Source of the DNA: Zasmidium citrigriseum
Lineage: Eukaryota; Ascomycota; Dothideomycetes; Mycosphaerellales; Mycosphaerellaceae
Reading direction: 5' to 3'
Length of the DNA stretch: 64,000 nucleotides
Assembly: GCA_002786025.1 (NCBI GenBank)
Contig: NHNW01000013.1
Location: forward strand, 620,001 to 684,000
Part shown: positions 52,389 through 62,411 of the stretch, piece by piece
How the letters are laid out: the number at the start of each line of letters is the position of its first letter
Position numbering within the stretch: the stretch's first letter is position 1
Position numbers and translations under genes: made by a program
The notes under the pieces: generated by a model
Told to the model about the DNA's origin: nothing
Database searches by the model: none
What the model saw: the letters and a program-made list of their open reading frames with translations, nothing else

Positions 52389-53543
52389 ATGAGCGCTACC
52401 AGAGGCAAGAAGGGTGGCCAAAGCAAGGGCCAGCCACCTCCGAATCCTTCCTCATCTGTCTGGCAACCTGCAGCCCCCTCTTCTGGTGCAAATCAAAATG
52501 CGACGCCCTCCTCGACCCTCGGCTCTTCTAGCACCACGGTTGGGGAGAAGGCGCCGTCCTCTACCCTGTTTCCCGCCGGCGGTCTGTTTAGTGGTGGTGC
52601 GTCCTCACCGTCGCCATTCGCTAAACCCGGGTCAGCGTCGACTGCTGTCGGCTCTTCGGCTAGCCCCTTTGGAACCGGCTCGTCTGGCTTTCACATCAAC
52701 CCTTTCGCTACTCCACCTCTACCGACTTCAAGCGCATTGACAACCACCGCGGGCCTACCCTATCCTGCATCAGTACCTGATCCGCGCCTCGCACCAGGCC
52801 GTGACGTCGAGTAAGTCAAAGTTCTCTGTAGTTAAAAATGGATTTACACTAACAAGCACAGTATTTCGGGCAGTGTTGTCGTGGTTCGTGTGGGAGAGCC
52901 AGCCAGCAAATTCTATGTCCATCGTGGTGTGCTTCAAAAGTCATCTGAGTACCTCAAGACAGTATTGGAAGAGCCGTGCAACAAGATCGACTCAGAGCCG
53001 ACCATCCACTTTCCCAAAGAGAGCCCCGAGGCTTTCGCCGTCTACTCGAAGTGGCTCTATACCGGCGGCATCATGGCAATACCCGCTGGACATGCTGACC
53101 CCACGGCCACGGACAGCAAGGATAAGCCGGAATGGCTCAATCTTGCTCGAGCCTACGTCCTCGGCGAGACCCTCATCGACATCGACTTCAAGGACACCAT
53201 CATCGACGCCATGCGCGCGAAAATCAGGACCTCGAACAGTTCCATTCCGCGTGTATGGGATGCCGCCTCCGACATGGTTCTTATCATCTACCACGGAACA
53301 CACGAGGACTCACCAGCTCGACGCTTTCTTGTGGATCTTTACTATGGTCACGGAGGTGCTGGGGATATGGAGAAGAGAGGCGTCTTTCCGGTGGACTTCT
53401 TGTATGACTTGGCGCAGGCGAGCCTGTCGCGCCGTGCGGTCCCGAAGACGCCGGTCTCTGCCATGGGAGGGTCGTCGTTTGAGAAGTGCAAGTATCATGA
53501 GCATGGGGCGGAGAGGGCGTGCTATCTGGATCAGAAGAAGTGA
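52389..53543 (+). CDS. BTB/POZ-domain protein, tandem copy 1
   Basis: Exons 52389-52810 and 52862-53543 (intron GTAAGT..CACAG, 51 nt) give 367 residues. The N-terminal 140 residues are Ser/Pro/Gly-rich with FSGGASSPSPFAKP-like phenylalanine patches and no fold. The intron lies just before the BTB domain, which reads VVVVRVGEPASKFYVHRGVL then LQKSSEYLKTVLEEP and ESPEAFAVYSKWLYTGGIMA. A helical region follows (WLNLARAYVLGETLIDIDF; FPVDFLYDLAQASLSRR) and a Cys/His-bearing end (KCKYHEHGAERACYL). Fungal BTB proteins of this short type have no known function; some BTB proteins bind cullin 3. The next gene is its paralogue. Confidence 0.85.
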
Positions 53544-53907
53544 AGGTTGCTACCACAGGAGGCATGAGGCTTTGGAGAGAGACTTTCAATGGACCTCCCG
53601 ACTATGAAGATGCTCAAGGAGTGATGTCAACAGGCAACATGAAACATGAAGGGTCTAAAGTCTCTCTTTTAGACGGGAGGCAGCTCTGCTGTAACAAACT
53701 GGAAGAAGCTTTCTACATGACGCAAGTCTCATTGCAGGTTCTTTCAAATTTCACATGTCAAGCAATTAGGCCAGTGCGGGCGGATCACTTCAGCACGTGT
53801 CTCGCCGCGACTTCCATCTTCCCTTCCTCTTTCCCTTCTTCTTCTTTCCCTCCTCACCTTTCGAACAACAACGCAACGCGATCAAGATTTGCACCTTCTC
53901 ATCAACC
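53544..53907. other. Intergenic between the two BTB genes
   Basis: About 360 nt. The end nearest the second gene is a C/T-rich leader (CTTCCCTTCCTCTTTCCCTT). No gene seen. Confidence 0.5.
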
Positions 53908-54919
53908 ATGAGTGCTTCCCAGAACCCATCAAACGACCAAGCAGGTTATTGGACAGCGTACTCTCTTGTCGAAAGATCCTCCGCAACCACCGCAGTCGTA
54001 AACAACGACACCAATCTTCGGCCGCGAGGCCAGCAGCAAGCAGCACAATCGCTGTTCACTGACCGAGCGACCTCATCGGAAGCAACTGGTCAAACTTCAA
54101 CTTCTTGTGATTTCTTTCGATCAGCGGACAGAGCAACCTCGAGCCTATCTCTGGCCCCAATGCCTCGCCAGACCGGACAAATTCATGACCCACGCCTAGG
54201 CCAAGCCCGTATTTTTCTGTGAGCTCCGCGAACGATTGCTGCCCGTTCAATGCATCGTCTGACACTGTCCCAGGACCTTCGACAGCATCGTGACGGTCCG
54301 CGTGGGAAAGCCATCGACAGACTTCAACATGCATCGCAACATTCTCCTCAGCTCTTCAGAGTTCCTCAAGGCCAAAGCCAAGCCTGAGTGGTCGAAAGGC
54401 GAGGCGGTCGTGGATCTCCCGCATCATTCCTGCGCGGCATTCGCCGTCTACTCCGGGTGGCTCTACTCCGACCGCATCTCGTCGACCGCTATGAGGACGG
54501 CAAGCAAGGATGCAGAGTGGATCTGGCTTGCCCAAGCGTTTGCTCTCGGAGAAGAACTCATCGATCTCGATTTCCAAGACGTGATTATGGACACCCTTCG
54601 TGCAAAGGCCGTCAACGACACTTTCGGCAACACCTTCTGGGCCTCTGCTCAGGAAGTCGTGCGGATCATCTACGAAGGCACGCCTGCCAATTCCAAGGCC
54701 AGGAGCTTTCTCGTCGACATATTCCACGCTCATGCTGATGCCAAGGTGCTGGACTGGGAAGGTGGCTACCCAAGCGACTTTTTACTTGACCTCGCTCGAG
54801 CGAGTCTTAGCCGCCGCACCAAGACCTTGATGACGAATCCGACGCCTTTGATGCTTGCGAGTTGTGGCTATCATCAGCATGGTAGTGAGGGAAAGTGCTA
54901 TTTGGAAGGCAATCAATAG
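53908..54919 (+). CDS. BTB/POZ-domain protein, tandem copy 2
   Basis: Exons 53908-54218 and 54274-54919 (intron GTGAGC..CCCAG with a CTGAC branch motif, 55 nt) give 318 residues. The BTB part (SIVTVRVGKPSTDFNMHRNI, LLSSSEFLKAKAKPEW, CAAFAVYSGWLYSDRISS), the helical region (WIWLAQAFALGEELIDLDFQ; SDFLLDLARASLSRR) and the end (CGYHQHGSEGKCYLEGNQ) align throughout with the upstream gene. The intron sits at the same place with the same phase. The N-terminal 105 residues are unrelated low-complexity sequence, so the duplication is old and the disordered arm evolves freely. Confidence 0.85.
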
Positions 54920-55050
54920 CAATGGACCCAGTGTGACAGGGTTCTTCAGTCAAGCAGGAACGACGAATTAGTTCTTGAAGTAGCAAGCAAGCAAAAGCAA
55001 AGAGCAAACAGAAACAGCGCAGCGCCACCCATCCCCACTCTTCACCCCCA

Positions 55051-56031
55051 TCACTCCTCCTCCTCCTCCTCAACATCCACCCAATCCTCCTCCTCCCTCT
55101 CCACCATCCCCCTAACCTCCCTCCTCACATCCCCCGTATACTCCCTCACCAACTGATCCTCCGCCCCCCTAACAACCCGCTTCGCATCCCTCCTCACGAA
55201 ACTCACCACCTCTAGCACCTGCCACCCTCCCTCCTCCAACATACGCCCCTGCACCCAAGGCACCAGCGCCTTGGCCACGACATCCGGACCCACGTAGTTG
55301 AGTTTCTGGATCGTGATTTCCAAGCGCTTCAAGTTGGTTGCGAGGGATAGCGAGCGGCCGAGATGCGTGAAGTGCGCGAGGGGGTAGAGGGTTGCGATGC
55401 TGATGCGATGGAGGGAAGACCGGGCCCGTGGTGAGACGGTGCGGAGGAAGATGGCGATTATCAGCGGCGTGTGGGTGGCGAGGAAGACGTTGCTGCTGTA
55501 CAGGATTGGCAACGCCTCGTGATGCAGGCGTTTGTTGACGTGCAGGAGGGAGGTGGTGATGCCGACGTGGCGGGGGCTGCGCATTGTGACCTGGGAGAGT
55601 CAGAGGTGTGGTTGATGGTGAGGGGATGGGAAGGGGAGTACCTTGCGTCCACCCTCCTCGTCCTCCACGATGACTAGCTCGATCGGCACCTCGCTCGTCA
55701 AGAGCAGGTCGTAGACGTTGTTGCGGAGTTCTGCTGGGAGGCGCAGGAGCGACTTCTTCGACGGCTCGTCTTCGTTCTCCGTCGAGACGCTTGCTTCGTT
55801 GAAGGCGCGTGGCTCGTTCGAGTCGCTTGGTCCGTCATGCTCTGGGAGAGAAACTGCCGTCTTCATGTTAATATCCGGACCGGGATTGCGCTTCTTGCTG
55901 CGAAGGCCCGACTGGGCATGCAGCGGCAGCGGTATGGCACGCGGCGGCGGCATCGACATGGCAAATCGTGGCATAGAAAGCATTGTAGCGATATTACGCT
56001 GGCGGTTGTGCTGCGTCGGTAAGGCTGGCAT
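55051..56031 (-). CDS. LRLPAE-type hypothetical protein
   Basis: Exons 56031-55642 and 55590-55051 (intron GTACTC..CCCAG, 51 nt) give 309 residues. The core reads SLLRLPAELRNNVYDLLLTS, then after the splice VTMRSPRHVGITTSLLHVNK and RLHHEALPILYSSNVFL. This is the same F-box-like family as the gene at 2367-3580, though the two are not close copies. A middle region (LGRSLSLATNLKRLEITIQK) has the single beta-strand repeat of the family. The C-terminus is an acidic run of Asp and Glu (DWVDVEEEEEE). Function is unknown. The intron falls between the two conserved blocks. Confidence 0.78.
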
Positions 56032-56494
56032 CGTAGCGATTCTTGGACTGTTGTGTGTAGCTGTGTGCGTGTAGGAGGATGTCGGTGGGTTGCAGAAGGA
56101 GAAAGTCTGTCGGTGGGGAGAAAGGAAAAGAAGAGAGATTCGACAAACGGCGGGTTTTGGGAAGGCGCGGGGCTTGGCGGAGACGGGACGGACGGGTATG
56201 AGTGAATGGCTTGCGTGCCTTCCTTTTTCGAAATTTTTCGATGATGAGAGTCTTCTTGTTTTACTGGTATTGTGCGCTGCTTTGAGGGTGCTCTTAGGGG
56301 CATTGAATGCCTTTTCGAGGAGTTTTGCGGTTGCATTCAGACGTTTTGGCGATGGGTTTCGCGACTTTCACATGCTCGACGGCTTTAGCTTTCGCGCTTA
56401 CGCATATGCTTCTCAAACGTACTTTGTACAATTTTCTCCTGTACACAGATGGGAGAGTTCCTCTGATCCACTGTACACATTTGTACACCCTCGC
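56032..56494. other. Flank between the LRLPAE-type gene and the module-repeat gene
   Basis: About 460 nt: promoter of the former (which reads leftwards) and 3' end of the latter. A plus-strand frame from 56090 runs antisense into the large gene and is rejected. Confidence 0.45.
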
Positions 56495-59400
56495 TCATCG
56501 ATTCCCTTTGAAACCATCAAACCCCTCCCCCTCCTTCCCATCCTCAGAATACACAGTCCCATCCCCCTCCTCATCAGCCAAACTCCCCAACCTCGTCAAC
56601 TCCGTCGAATAAACATCCGCATTCCCCTGCAACTGTCTCCTAACCCTCTCAAAATTCCCCTCACTAATCCGTCCCTTCGCATACATCTCCCTCACAAGCG
56701 TCGCCTCCTCCAGCAAAACAGCCTGCCCCTTCTCAATCGCGCTCTCCAGAAACTGCGCCTGCTTGAAATCCACCCGGCCTTTGTCGAGCATGATGCGTAG
56801 GTGGTAGGCCGCGTTCCAGGCGAGTTTCTTGGCGATGATGCGGTCGTTGGTGGTGATTTTGTGGTGGAGGTCGGATTTTTCTTCCGCCGTGAGGTTGCCG
56901 ATGTCGCGGGTGAGGAGTTTTTGGGCGTGCCGGTTTTCTTTGTTCATGCGGATTAAGCTGCGGACGCGGTGTGTGTGGAGGCGCGCGTTTTCGGGGATGC
57001 TGAGGTAGTCGGCGACGTTGGTTTTACGGGCGGAGGGTTCGACGAGGTCGTTGAGGTCTTCCTTGCCAGGGGATGGTTCGTCTTGGGATGGTCGGGCGGT
57101 CGTCGAGAATTGTCGTGTGGATGGTGATGCGGTGCTTCGAGGTCTCGCGAGAGTCGAGAATGTCCGGCTGCCTGGCGATTTTGCGTTTGGACCAGGCTCA
57201 GCATTCCCACGGAGTCTCAACGAATCCTCACGAGCAACATCCTCAGGTCCCCACAAGGGAGCCTTCTCTTGTCCAGTCTCCTCAGACACCTCGCTGGACG
57301 CAAAGTCATCTTTCCCTCTGCGCTCCCGCTTGACTCCAAAACTCGGCGTCTCAAATCCAAAATCATAATCATCCTCTTCCTCTCTGACAGCGGGACTCAA
57401 ATCATCCCCATAAGAGTTCATGACCTTGTCAAAATCAACCTCTTCCCCAGAAGCCACAGCCTCTTTCGAAGCACTCAGAACATCATAGACAGGATCCCCA
57501 ACAGGCGCAGGTCCCCGATCCACAAGCTCGACACGTTTGAATCCTGGATGCTGCTGCTGCGCCTGGCTACTTTGCTCGACCACATCGTCGCCCAATGAAA
57601 GGGGATCCGGCAGGTCCTTCGGCAGCCACGAGTGTTCGTTCTGAACAGTCTTCGAAAGCTCCTTGCCGACAGCTCTGTAGCCTTTATTGGCATACGCGAG
57701 CCCCTCAATCTCCTCCCAAAATTTCGAGTCTATCTGCGAAGGAGGCCTGGCACCTTGCTCATCCACGAATTGACAGGACGTGACACGTGCGACCAGGATG
57801 AGATGATCGCCGATCTCGACGCATTTCTCCGGCATGAGCTTGGCGCGGATCTGGACTAGAACGCCGTCTTTGTGATACACTCTTGGAGGGCCATTCCCGA
57901 GCGTGGAGACTGTGACGCCCAACTTCTTCAGTTCCAAAAACCCGTCGTAAGGATTCTTGTACGGTCTGGTGAACGTGTCGGCAATGGCTGCCCCCATCGT
58001 CGTGGCCGCGAGAAGATGGATACGCAGATCTCCGGACTCGGCGATGGCGTCCCAACTCCGACTGGGGACCTTCAGATTGAAGGACACGATGGGCTGCGGC
58101 TCCAATGTCACAGTATTGAATGAAGATACTGTGACGGCCCGGCATCGCTTCAAAGCGGAAGTGCTGCTCTTGAGGTCACGGCCTCCACCGCTGATGTTCT
58201 CCTCTCCCGTGGGATTGCCATTCGCGCCTTGTTGGAGGATACTCGATGTAATGACGACAACCGGGTGACTGAGCGGCCGCAGGGCGATGCGAACATCCCC
58301 AGGAAGTCGAGCGAGTTCTTCCGGTGTCAAATCACCGGCGCCAGCCGCCCTCGCAACTCCCACTTTGACCCACGTATCTGCGAGCTTGAACTGGATCTGG
58401 GACTCGAGCTTGGGAGGACGACCTTCTCTCTTCCCACGAACTTCCCTGGCGATATTCTGTACTTCTTCCCGGAACTTTGTGACGCCATCCAATGATCCGT
58501 ACCCGATCAATGAGTCTTGGGCGAAGGAGACCTTCTCACACCCGCTGACTGTTCGGAGCTTTTTCAGATTCGCCCGCTGGAGCAGAGAGCGTATCGTGTC
58601 CTTCTTGTCCGGTGTATCCAGTTCCAGTATACAACGGTATGGCATGATGGAAGCTCGTCTACTCGTAGACTCCTGTATTGCAAGACTTGTTGACTGTCCT
58701 GGACGAGCCCGCTCCACCAGTGTGTTCAACTCTTCATCAGTCGGCTTCCAGTCCTCCTGCTCGTGAACTACGCAAATGCTATGCGGGGGTAGGTTGAACT
58801 TTTCGCAGCCGCGAGCAACTATGCTGTCGACCATGGCTTTGGCACGCTCAACTGTCTCTTTCTCCCCACGCATCAACTTGAAATAAGCATTGCGCTCCGG
58901 ATCCTTGATTTCGCACCTCGTTTGCGCCCGTACCCTATCAAGCCGGATGAGAACGTAGGGCAAGAGTCTTTCATTCCCAGCCTCAGGAGGGAACAACTCC
59001 ACCAGCGAAGTGAATTTACGCACTGATGTTGGCGGTGCCGCAGCGTCGGCGTTGCCTGTCGTAGGCTCGGTTTCTCTGCGCTCCAGACTCTGTGGCTTTT
59101 GGGTACAGATCCTAAACATGGCTCGCATAGTGATCAAGCCCTCTCGCGGACCCGAGAAGACGACTGAGCGCCCTTCCGCCTGGGCGCCGTCGTTTTCATG
59201 GATGACCTTCTCGCCGGGGTCGATCACTACTTCTAGTGTGGCAGCGATTCTGATGAAGTCCGATTCGACACGCTGCCAAGTGTCTTGCGAAAACATGACT
59301 TCGAGTGCGAGATCTTGGCCTGATCTTTCTCGAAATACAGCGCTGCCAAGCAGGAGGCTTGAAGATGGTATGGTGGAACATCTGAACGAGAGTTGCGACA

Positions 59401-61306
59401 GCCAGTTCGTCTGCTTTTCCGCCGTGATCTGATCACAGGCACCTGCGACTTCGTTCCAGGGACCGGCAATGGTCACGGTGGCACCGACCGCACCAGATGA
59501 TTCCGCAGTGGGCGGAGACTCTTTGTCTGCTTCACTTTGATCAAACATCGTGAGCTTGAACGGCATGCCATATCTCCATTGCAGATACTCAAATTGCCGC
59601 CCATAGCGACGCTGCAGCACGTTGATCTCCTCGGCAGTCAAGGCAATCTCAATAGTGATTTCGGAATCCGTACGGGACCGGATCACAGGCTTGTTGAGTT
59701 GTACTTGCGAGGACGGGCAATTAGCCATCGATCGAACGGGGTTAATTATCCATGCCTTCGAAACATGGCGGTTTTCGGGACCTCCGGTTGACGAAACACT
59801 CACTCGATCCTGCTCAGCCTGCTGTCTTGAAGATCTCGCCACGCCGCTAGTATTTCGATCCAGCTCTGCAGAGTCTTTAGAAGCTGCAATAGAATCCTCG
59901 TGGTTCGACGACTCTTCGACCTCACCGTTGGCTTTTTTCAGCCTTAGATGGTAGATTTCCTGCATTGTTCGCAAGGACTTCATAGCCCCTATTGGTCCGT
60001 CGAAATAGAGGGAACGGCATTCACTTCCAGCTTTGGGTCGCACATCTCCCACTTTGACCGACACCTTTAGCGCAGCAGCCATGTCTGCGAACTCGCCCTC
60101 TGCCTCAATTTTTTCCCAAGTTTGAGCCCAAACGACCAATTCCATGATCGGTGGCGATCCTGGCCTCTCTCGGTACACAGATTGCCCGGCGCGGAGCTCC
60201 TCCGAAGGCTTAGAAGAGGTCGACAACACTGAAGGGTCTTCCACCTGCAATGCTTCGTTGAGGATTGTCATCCGAGTTGAATGGGCAGCGGCCCACGGAC
60301 CTGATAAGAGTATGGTAGGATAGCTTGGGGATCCATTTGCTTTTTCGTGCTCATTGACCGAGATGCGACACCCATATCGCCATTGCATGAACTGCAGTTG
60401 ATCACCGTAGCGAATCTGCATCTTGCGCATCTGGTCCGCTTCGAAGGCAATCTCCACAGCTATGTTCTTATCACTTCGAGAGCGCACAATGTCTTTCAAT
60501 GGTTTCAGTGTTGCAGGCGGCCTCTTTGTAGCACTCTCAACACGACGTTGTGTCCAAGCCTTGCGGTAAGAGATTCCGTCTGCTGGCGGCTGTCCGGTTT
60601 CGCGAGCCGTAGTGGTTGGATTCTCTTCCATCCGGGCAGCATTCAGATCTCCAGTGTCGTCTTCCATCCGTCCAGCATCCCGAACTCCAGAACTCTCATC
60701 GCTCCCATCACACCTCACCAAAGCCTCATAAGCCTCCCCAACCTCCCCAAACGTCCCCGAAATCAGCACCGAATGCACCAAATTCCCCTCCGTCAAATCT
60801 CCTTCCCCATCCCTCTTCTTGAACAACTCCTGCACCTCGATCCTCGCCCCCTTCAGCCTGGGCTTAGTCCCATACCTCTTCTGCGCAACCGCAAGAACAT
60901 CCCCCGGAATAGCATACTCCAGCATCAACCCCGCTTCGGATCTAAACCGCACCACATATTCTCCTGCGTCCATGGAGTGGAAGGGTCGCTCGGCGGCGGA
61001 CGTGATGGGCCCTTCGAGCATGGGTTTTGGGAGGGCATTTCTTTCGCGGGATTGTTGGCGGGGTTCTTGGATTCGGCGTTTTCCTTTCGTGTGGCGCGGG
61101 GCGAGGCTTTTGAGGGAGATGTGGGCGGTGGAGGAGGGGGAGATTTGTTTGCGGATGCGGAAGGGGAGGGGTTGGTCTTCATCGTTGTGAGTGGTGGTGG
61201 AGTGGAAGCTCGCCGTCGTTGAGGGGAGTTCTGGCGCTGAAGTAAGGAGGTTCCACTGGTAGAAGGCGCGGTAGAAGCGGCGAGCAGCGAGGCCCGGACG
61301 CTGCAT
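56495..61306 (-). CDS. Large mitochondrial-type protein: repeated modules plus flavin-reductase-like domain
   Basis: A single open frame; from the ATG at 61306 it encodes 1603 residues. The N-terminus MQRPGLAARRFYRAFYQWNL is Arg/aromatic-rich and acid-free, a strong mitochondrial presequence. Upstream ATG 61384 is less likely. Residues 115-900 hold an A-type module three times: YVVRFRSEAGLMLEYAI, IVRSRSDKNIAVEIAF..MQWRYGCRISV, VIRSRTDSEITIEIAL..LQWRYGMPFKL. A B-type module occurs twice: ELVVWAQTWEKIEAEGEFAD and LALEVMFSQDTWQRVESDF. The spacing suggests KH-like folds, which is inference. Residues about 1010-1190 resemble the FMN-binding flavin-reductase barrel (RPLSHPVVVITSS, AVTVSSFNTVTLEPQPIVSF, CVEIGDHLILVARVTSCQF). 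The helical tail (RVRSLIRMNKENRHAQKLL) is not recognised. Confidence 0.72.
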   Translation of the reverse strand: MQRPGLAARRFYRAFYQWNLLTSAPELPSTTASFHSTTTHNDEDQPLPFRIRKQISPSSTAHISLKSLAPRHTKGKRRIQEPRQQSRERNALPKPMLEGPITSAAERPFHSMDAGEYVVRFRSEAGLMLEYAIPGDVLAVAQKRYGTKPRLKGARIEVQELFKKRDGEGDLTEGNLVHSVLISGTFGEVGEAYEALVRCDGSDESSGVRDAGRMEDDTGDLNAARMEENPTTTARETGQPPADGISYRKAWTQRRVESATKRPPATLKPLKDIVRSRSDKNIAVEIAFEADQMRKMQIRYGDQLQFMQWRYGCRISVNEHEKANGSPSYPTILLSGPWAAAHSTRMTILNEALQVEDPSVLSTSSKPSEELRAGQSVYRERPGSPPIMELVVWAQTWEKIEAEGEFADMAAALKVSVKVGDVRPKAGSECRSLYFDGPIGAMKSLRTMQEIYHLRLKKANGEVEESSNHEDSIAASKDSAELDRNTSGVARSSRQQAEQDRVSVSSTGGPENRHVSKAWIINPVRSMANCPSSQVQLNKPVIRSRTDSEITIEIALTAEEINVLQRRYGRQFEYLQWRYGMPFKLTMFDQSEADKESPPTAESSGAVGATVTIAGPWNEVAGACDQITAEKQTNWLSQLSFRCSTIPSSSLLLGSAVFRERSGQDLALEVMFSQDTWQRVESDFIRIAATLEVVIDPGEKVIHENDGAQAEGRSVVFSGPREGLITMRAMFRICTQKPQSLERRETEPTTGNADAAAPPTSVRKFTSLVELFPPEAGNERLLPYVLIRLDRVRAQTRCEIKDPERNAYFKLMRGEKETVERAKAMVDSIVARGCEKFNLPPHSICVVHEQEDWKPTDEELNTLVERARPGQSTSLAIQESTSRRASIMPYRCILELDTPDKKDTIRSLLQRANLKKLRTVSGCEKVSFAQDSLIGYGSLDGVTKFREEVQNIAREVRGKREGRPPKLESQIQFKLADTWVKVGVARAAGAGDLTPEELARLPGDVRIALRPLSHPVVVITSSILQQGANGNPTGEENISGGGRDLKSSTSALKRCRAVTVSSFNTVTLEPQPIVSFNLKVPSRSWDAIAESGDLRIHLLAATTMGAAIADTFTRPYKNPYDGFLELKKLGVTVSTLGNGPPRVYHKDGVLVQIRAKLMPEKCVEIGDHLILVARVTSCQFVDEQGARPPSQIDSKFWEEIEGLAYANKGYRAVGKELSKTVQNEHSWLPKDLPDPLSLGDDVVEQSSQAQQQHPGFKRVELVDRGPAPVGDPVYDVLSASKEAVASGEEVDFDKVMNSYGDDLSPAVREEEDDYDFGFETPSFGVKRERRGKDDFASSEVSEETGQEKAPLWGPEDVAREDSLRLRGNAEPGPNAKSPGSRTFSTLARPRSTASPSTRQFSTTARPSQDEPSPGKEDLNDLVEPSARKTNVADYLSIPENARLHTHRVRSLIRMNKENRHAQKLLTRDIGNLTAEEKSDLHHKITTNDRIIAKKLAWNAAYHLRIMLDKGRVDFKQAQFLESAIEKGQAVLLEEATLVREMYAKGRISEGNFERVRRQLQGNADVYSTELTRLGSLADEEGDGTVYSEDGKEGEGFDGFKGNR

Positions 61307-61476
61307 CGAAATAACGCTCAGATGAGTGAGTGAGCGGTGGATAGAGTAGAGATTCAAGATAGAGATGTCGTCGACTCCATCCATCCCAAAGTCTTGGCAC
61401 CCCCGAATCTCTCCGCAAACCTTCAATGGACTTCACCCATCAATATCACAACCACATCAACCTCAACAACGCCAAA
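61307..61476. promoter_or_regulatory. Divergent promoter of two mitochondrial-type genes
   Basis: 170 nt separate the start codon of the large presequence-bearing protein (-) from that of bL31m (+). If the upstream ATG at 61384 is used the gap shrinks to 92 nt. Confidence 0.5.
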
Positions 61477-62041
61477 ATGTCTCTCTTCAAATCTTCAATA
61501 CGCCCTCAATGCGCACCCACAACCCTCCCAACCCAACAAACCCGCACGGCAACCCTCCTCCGCCGCCCCAAACGCCCCTACACCTTCACCCAACTCATAA
61601 CCCTCTCCGACGGCTCAACCTACACCCACCGCACAACCTCCCCGGCCCCGATCTACCGCTCGACAAAAGACACAAAAAACAACCCGCTTTGGAATCCGAG
61701 TAGTCAGAAATTGCTGAATGTGGAGGAGGATGAGGCGGGACGGTTGAGGAAGTTTCGCGAGAGGTTTGGGAGGGGGTTTGATGCTGAGGCTGTTGAAGAA
61801 AATGAAGAAGTAGGTTTATGCTGAACGGTGGTTAGGTTGAAATTGGGAGGGATGGTTTGCTAATGTGTGCTGTTGTGTGTAGGCACGAGAAGGCGAAGAA
61901 GGACTTCCTGCGTCGAGACAGGAGGAAAGTTTATTGGATATGATTAGTTCGGTGGGGAAGGAGGCGGAGAAGAAGGGAAAAGCTTCTGGGAAGAGGGAGG
62001 AGGCTGTCAAGAGTGGGAAGGGAAAGGGTGGACAGAAGTGA
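61477..62041 (+). CDS. MRPL36: Mitochondrial ribosomal protein bL31m
   Basis: A component of the large mitoribosomal subunit. Exons 61477-61809 and 61883-62041 (intron GTAGGT..TGTAG, 73 nt) give 163 residues. After a basic presequence (MSLFKSSIRPQCAPTTLPTQ) comes RRPKRPYTFTQLITLSDGST, then YTHRTTSPAPIYRSTKDTKN, NPLWNPSSQKLLNVEEDEAG and RLRKFRERFGRGF, the hallmark sequence of fungal bL31m (yeast Mrpl36). Exon 2 encodes a Lys/Glu-rich tail ending GKGKGGQK that is longer than in yeast. Without splicing the frame would end within the intron, after residue 115. Confidence 0.92.
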
Positions 62042-62411
62042 GGAGTGGGATGAGAGTTTGATGGATGAGGATATACCCAAGCTGCGCCTGCTGATGCGCG
62101 GCGCGATGTAAGAATGAGAGGCAAGCCGATGCGAAAGGGAAGATTTGAGATGCTGATACGCATAGAGGACGGGATGCGCAATGAAGATGGCAGAAGGGCA
62201 GCCTTCACAAGGCAGCTTCATGACAAATGTGTTGGCTCCGAGGCACCCCGTGAAAAACCAGCCCCAAGAAGCCGAGAAGCAAGTTTCAGGATTGAGCAAG
62301 AGCAAGTAGCAAATGCATCATACCATATCAAACTAGGCCGATCCGATCAGGCCCGTAACAAACGCCTCGCTAAGCCATCATACCATCCATGCGATGCTCA
62401 CCCAACTCCAT
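62042..62411. other. Convergent intergenic region
   Basis: About 370 nt between the bL31m and APC1 stop codons. No gene seen. Confidence 0.5.

Noticed and set aside
56090..56800. 236-codon plus-strand frame
   Set aside because: Its 3' half is antisense to the C-terminus of the large module-repeat protein; no independent support.
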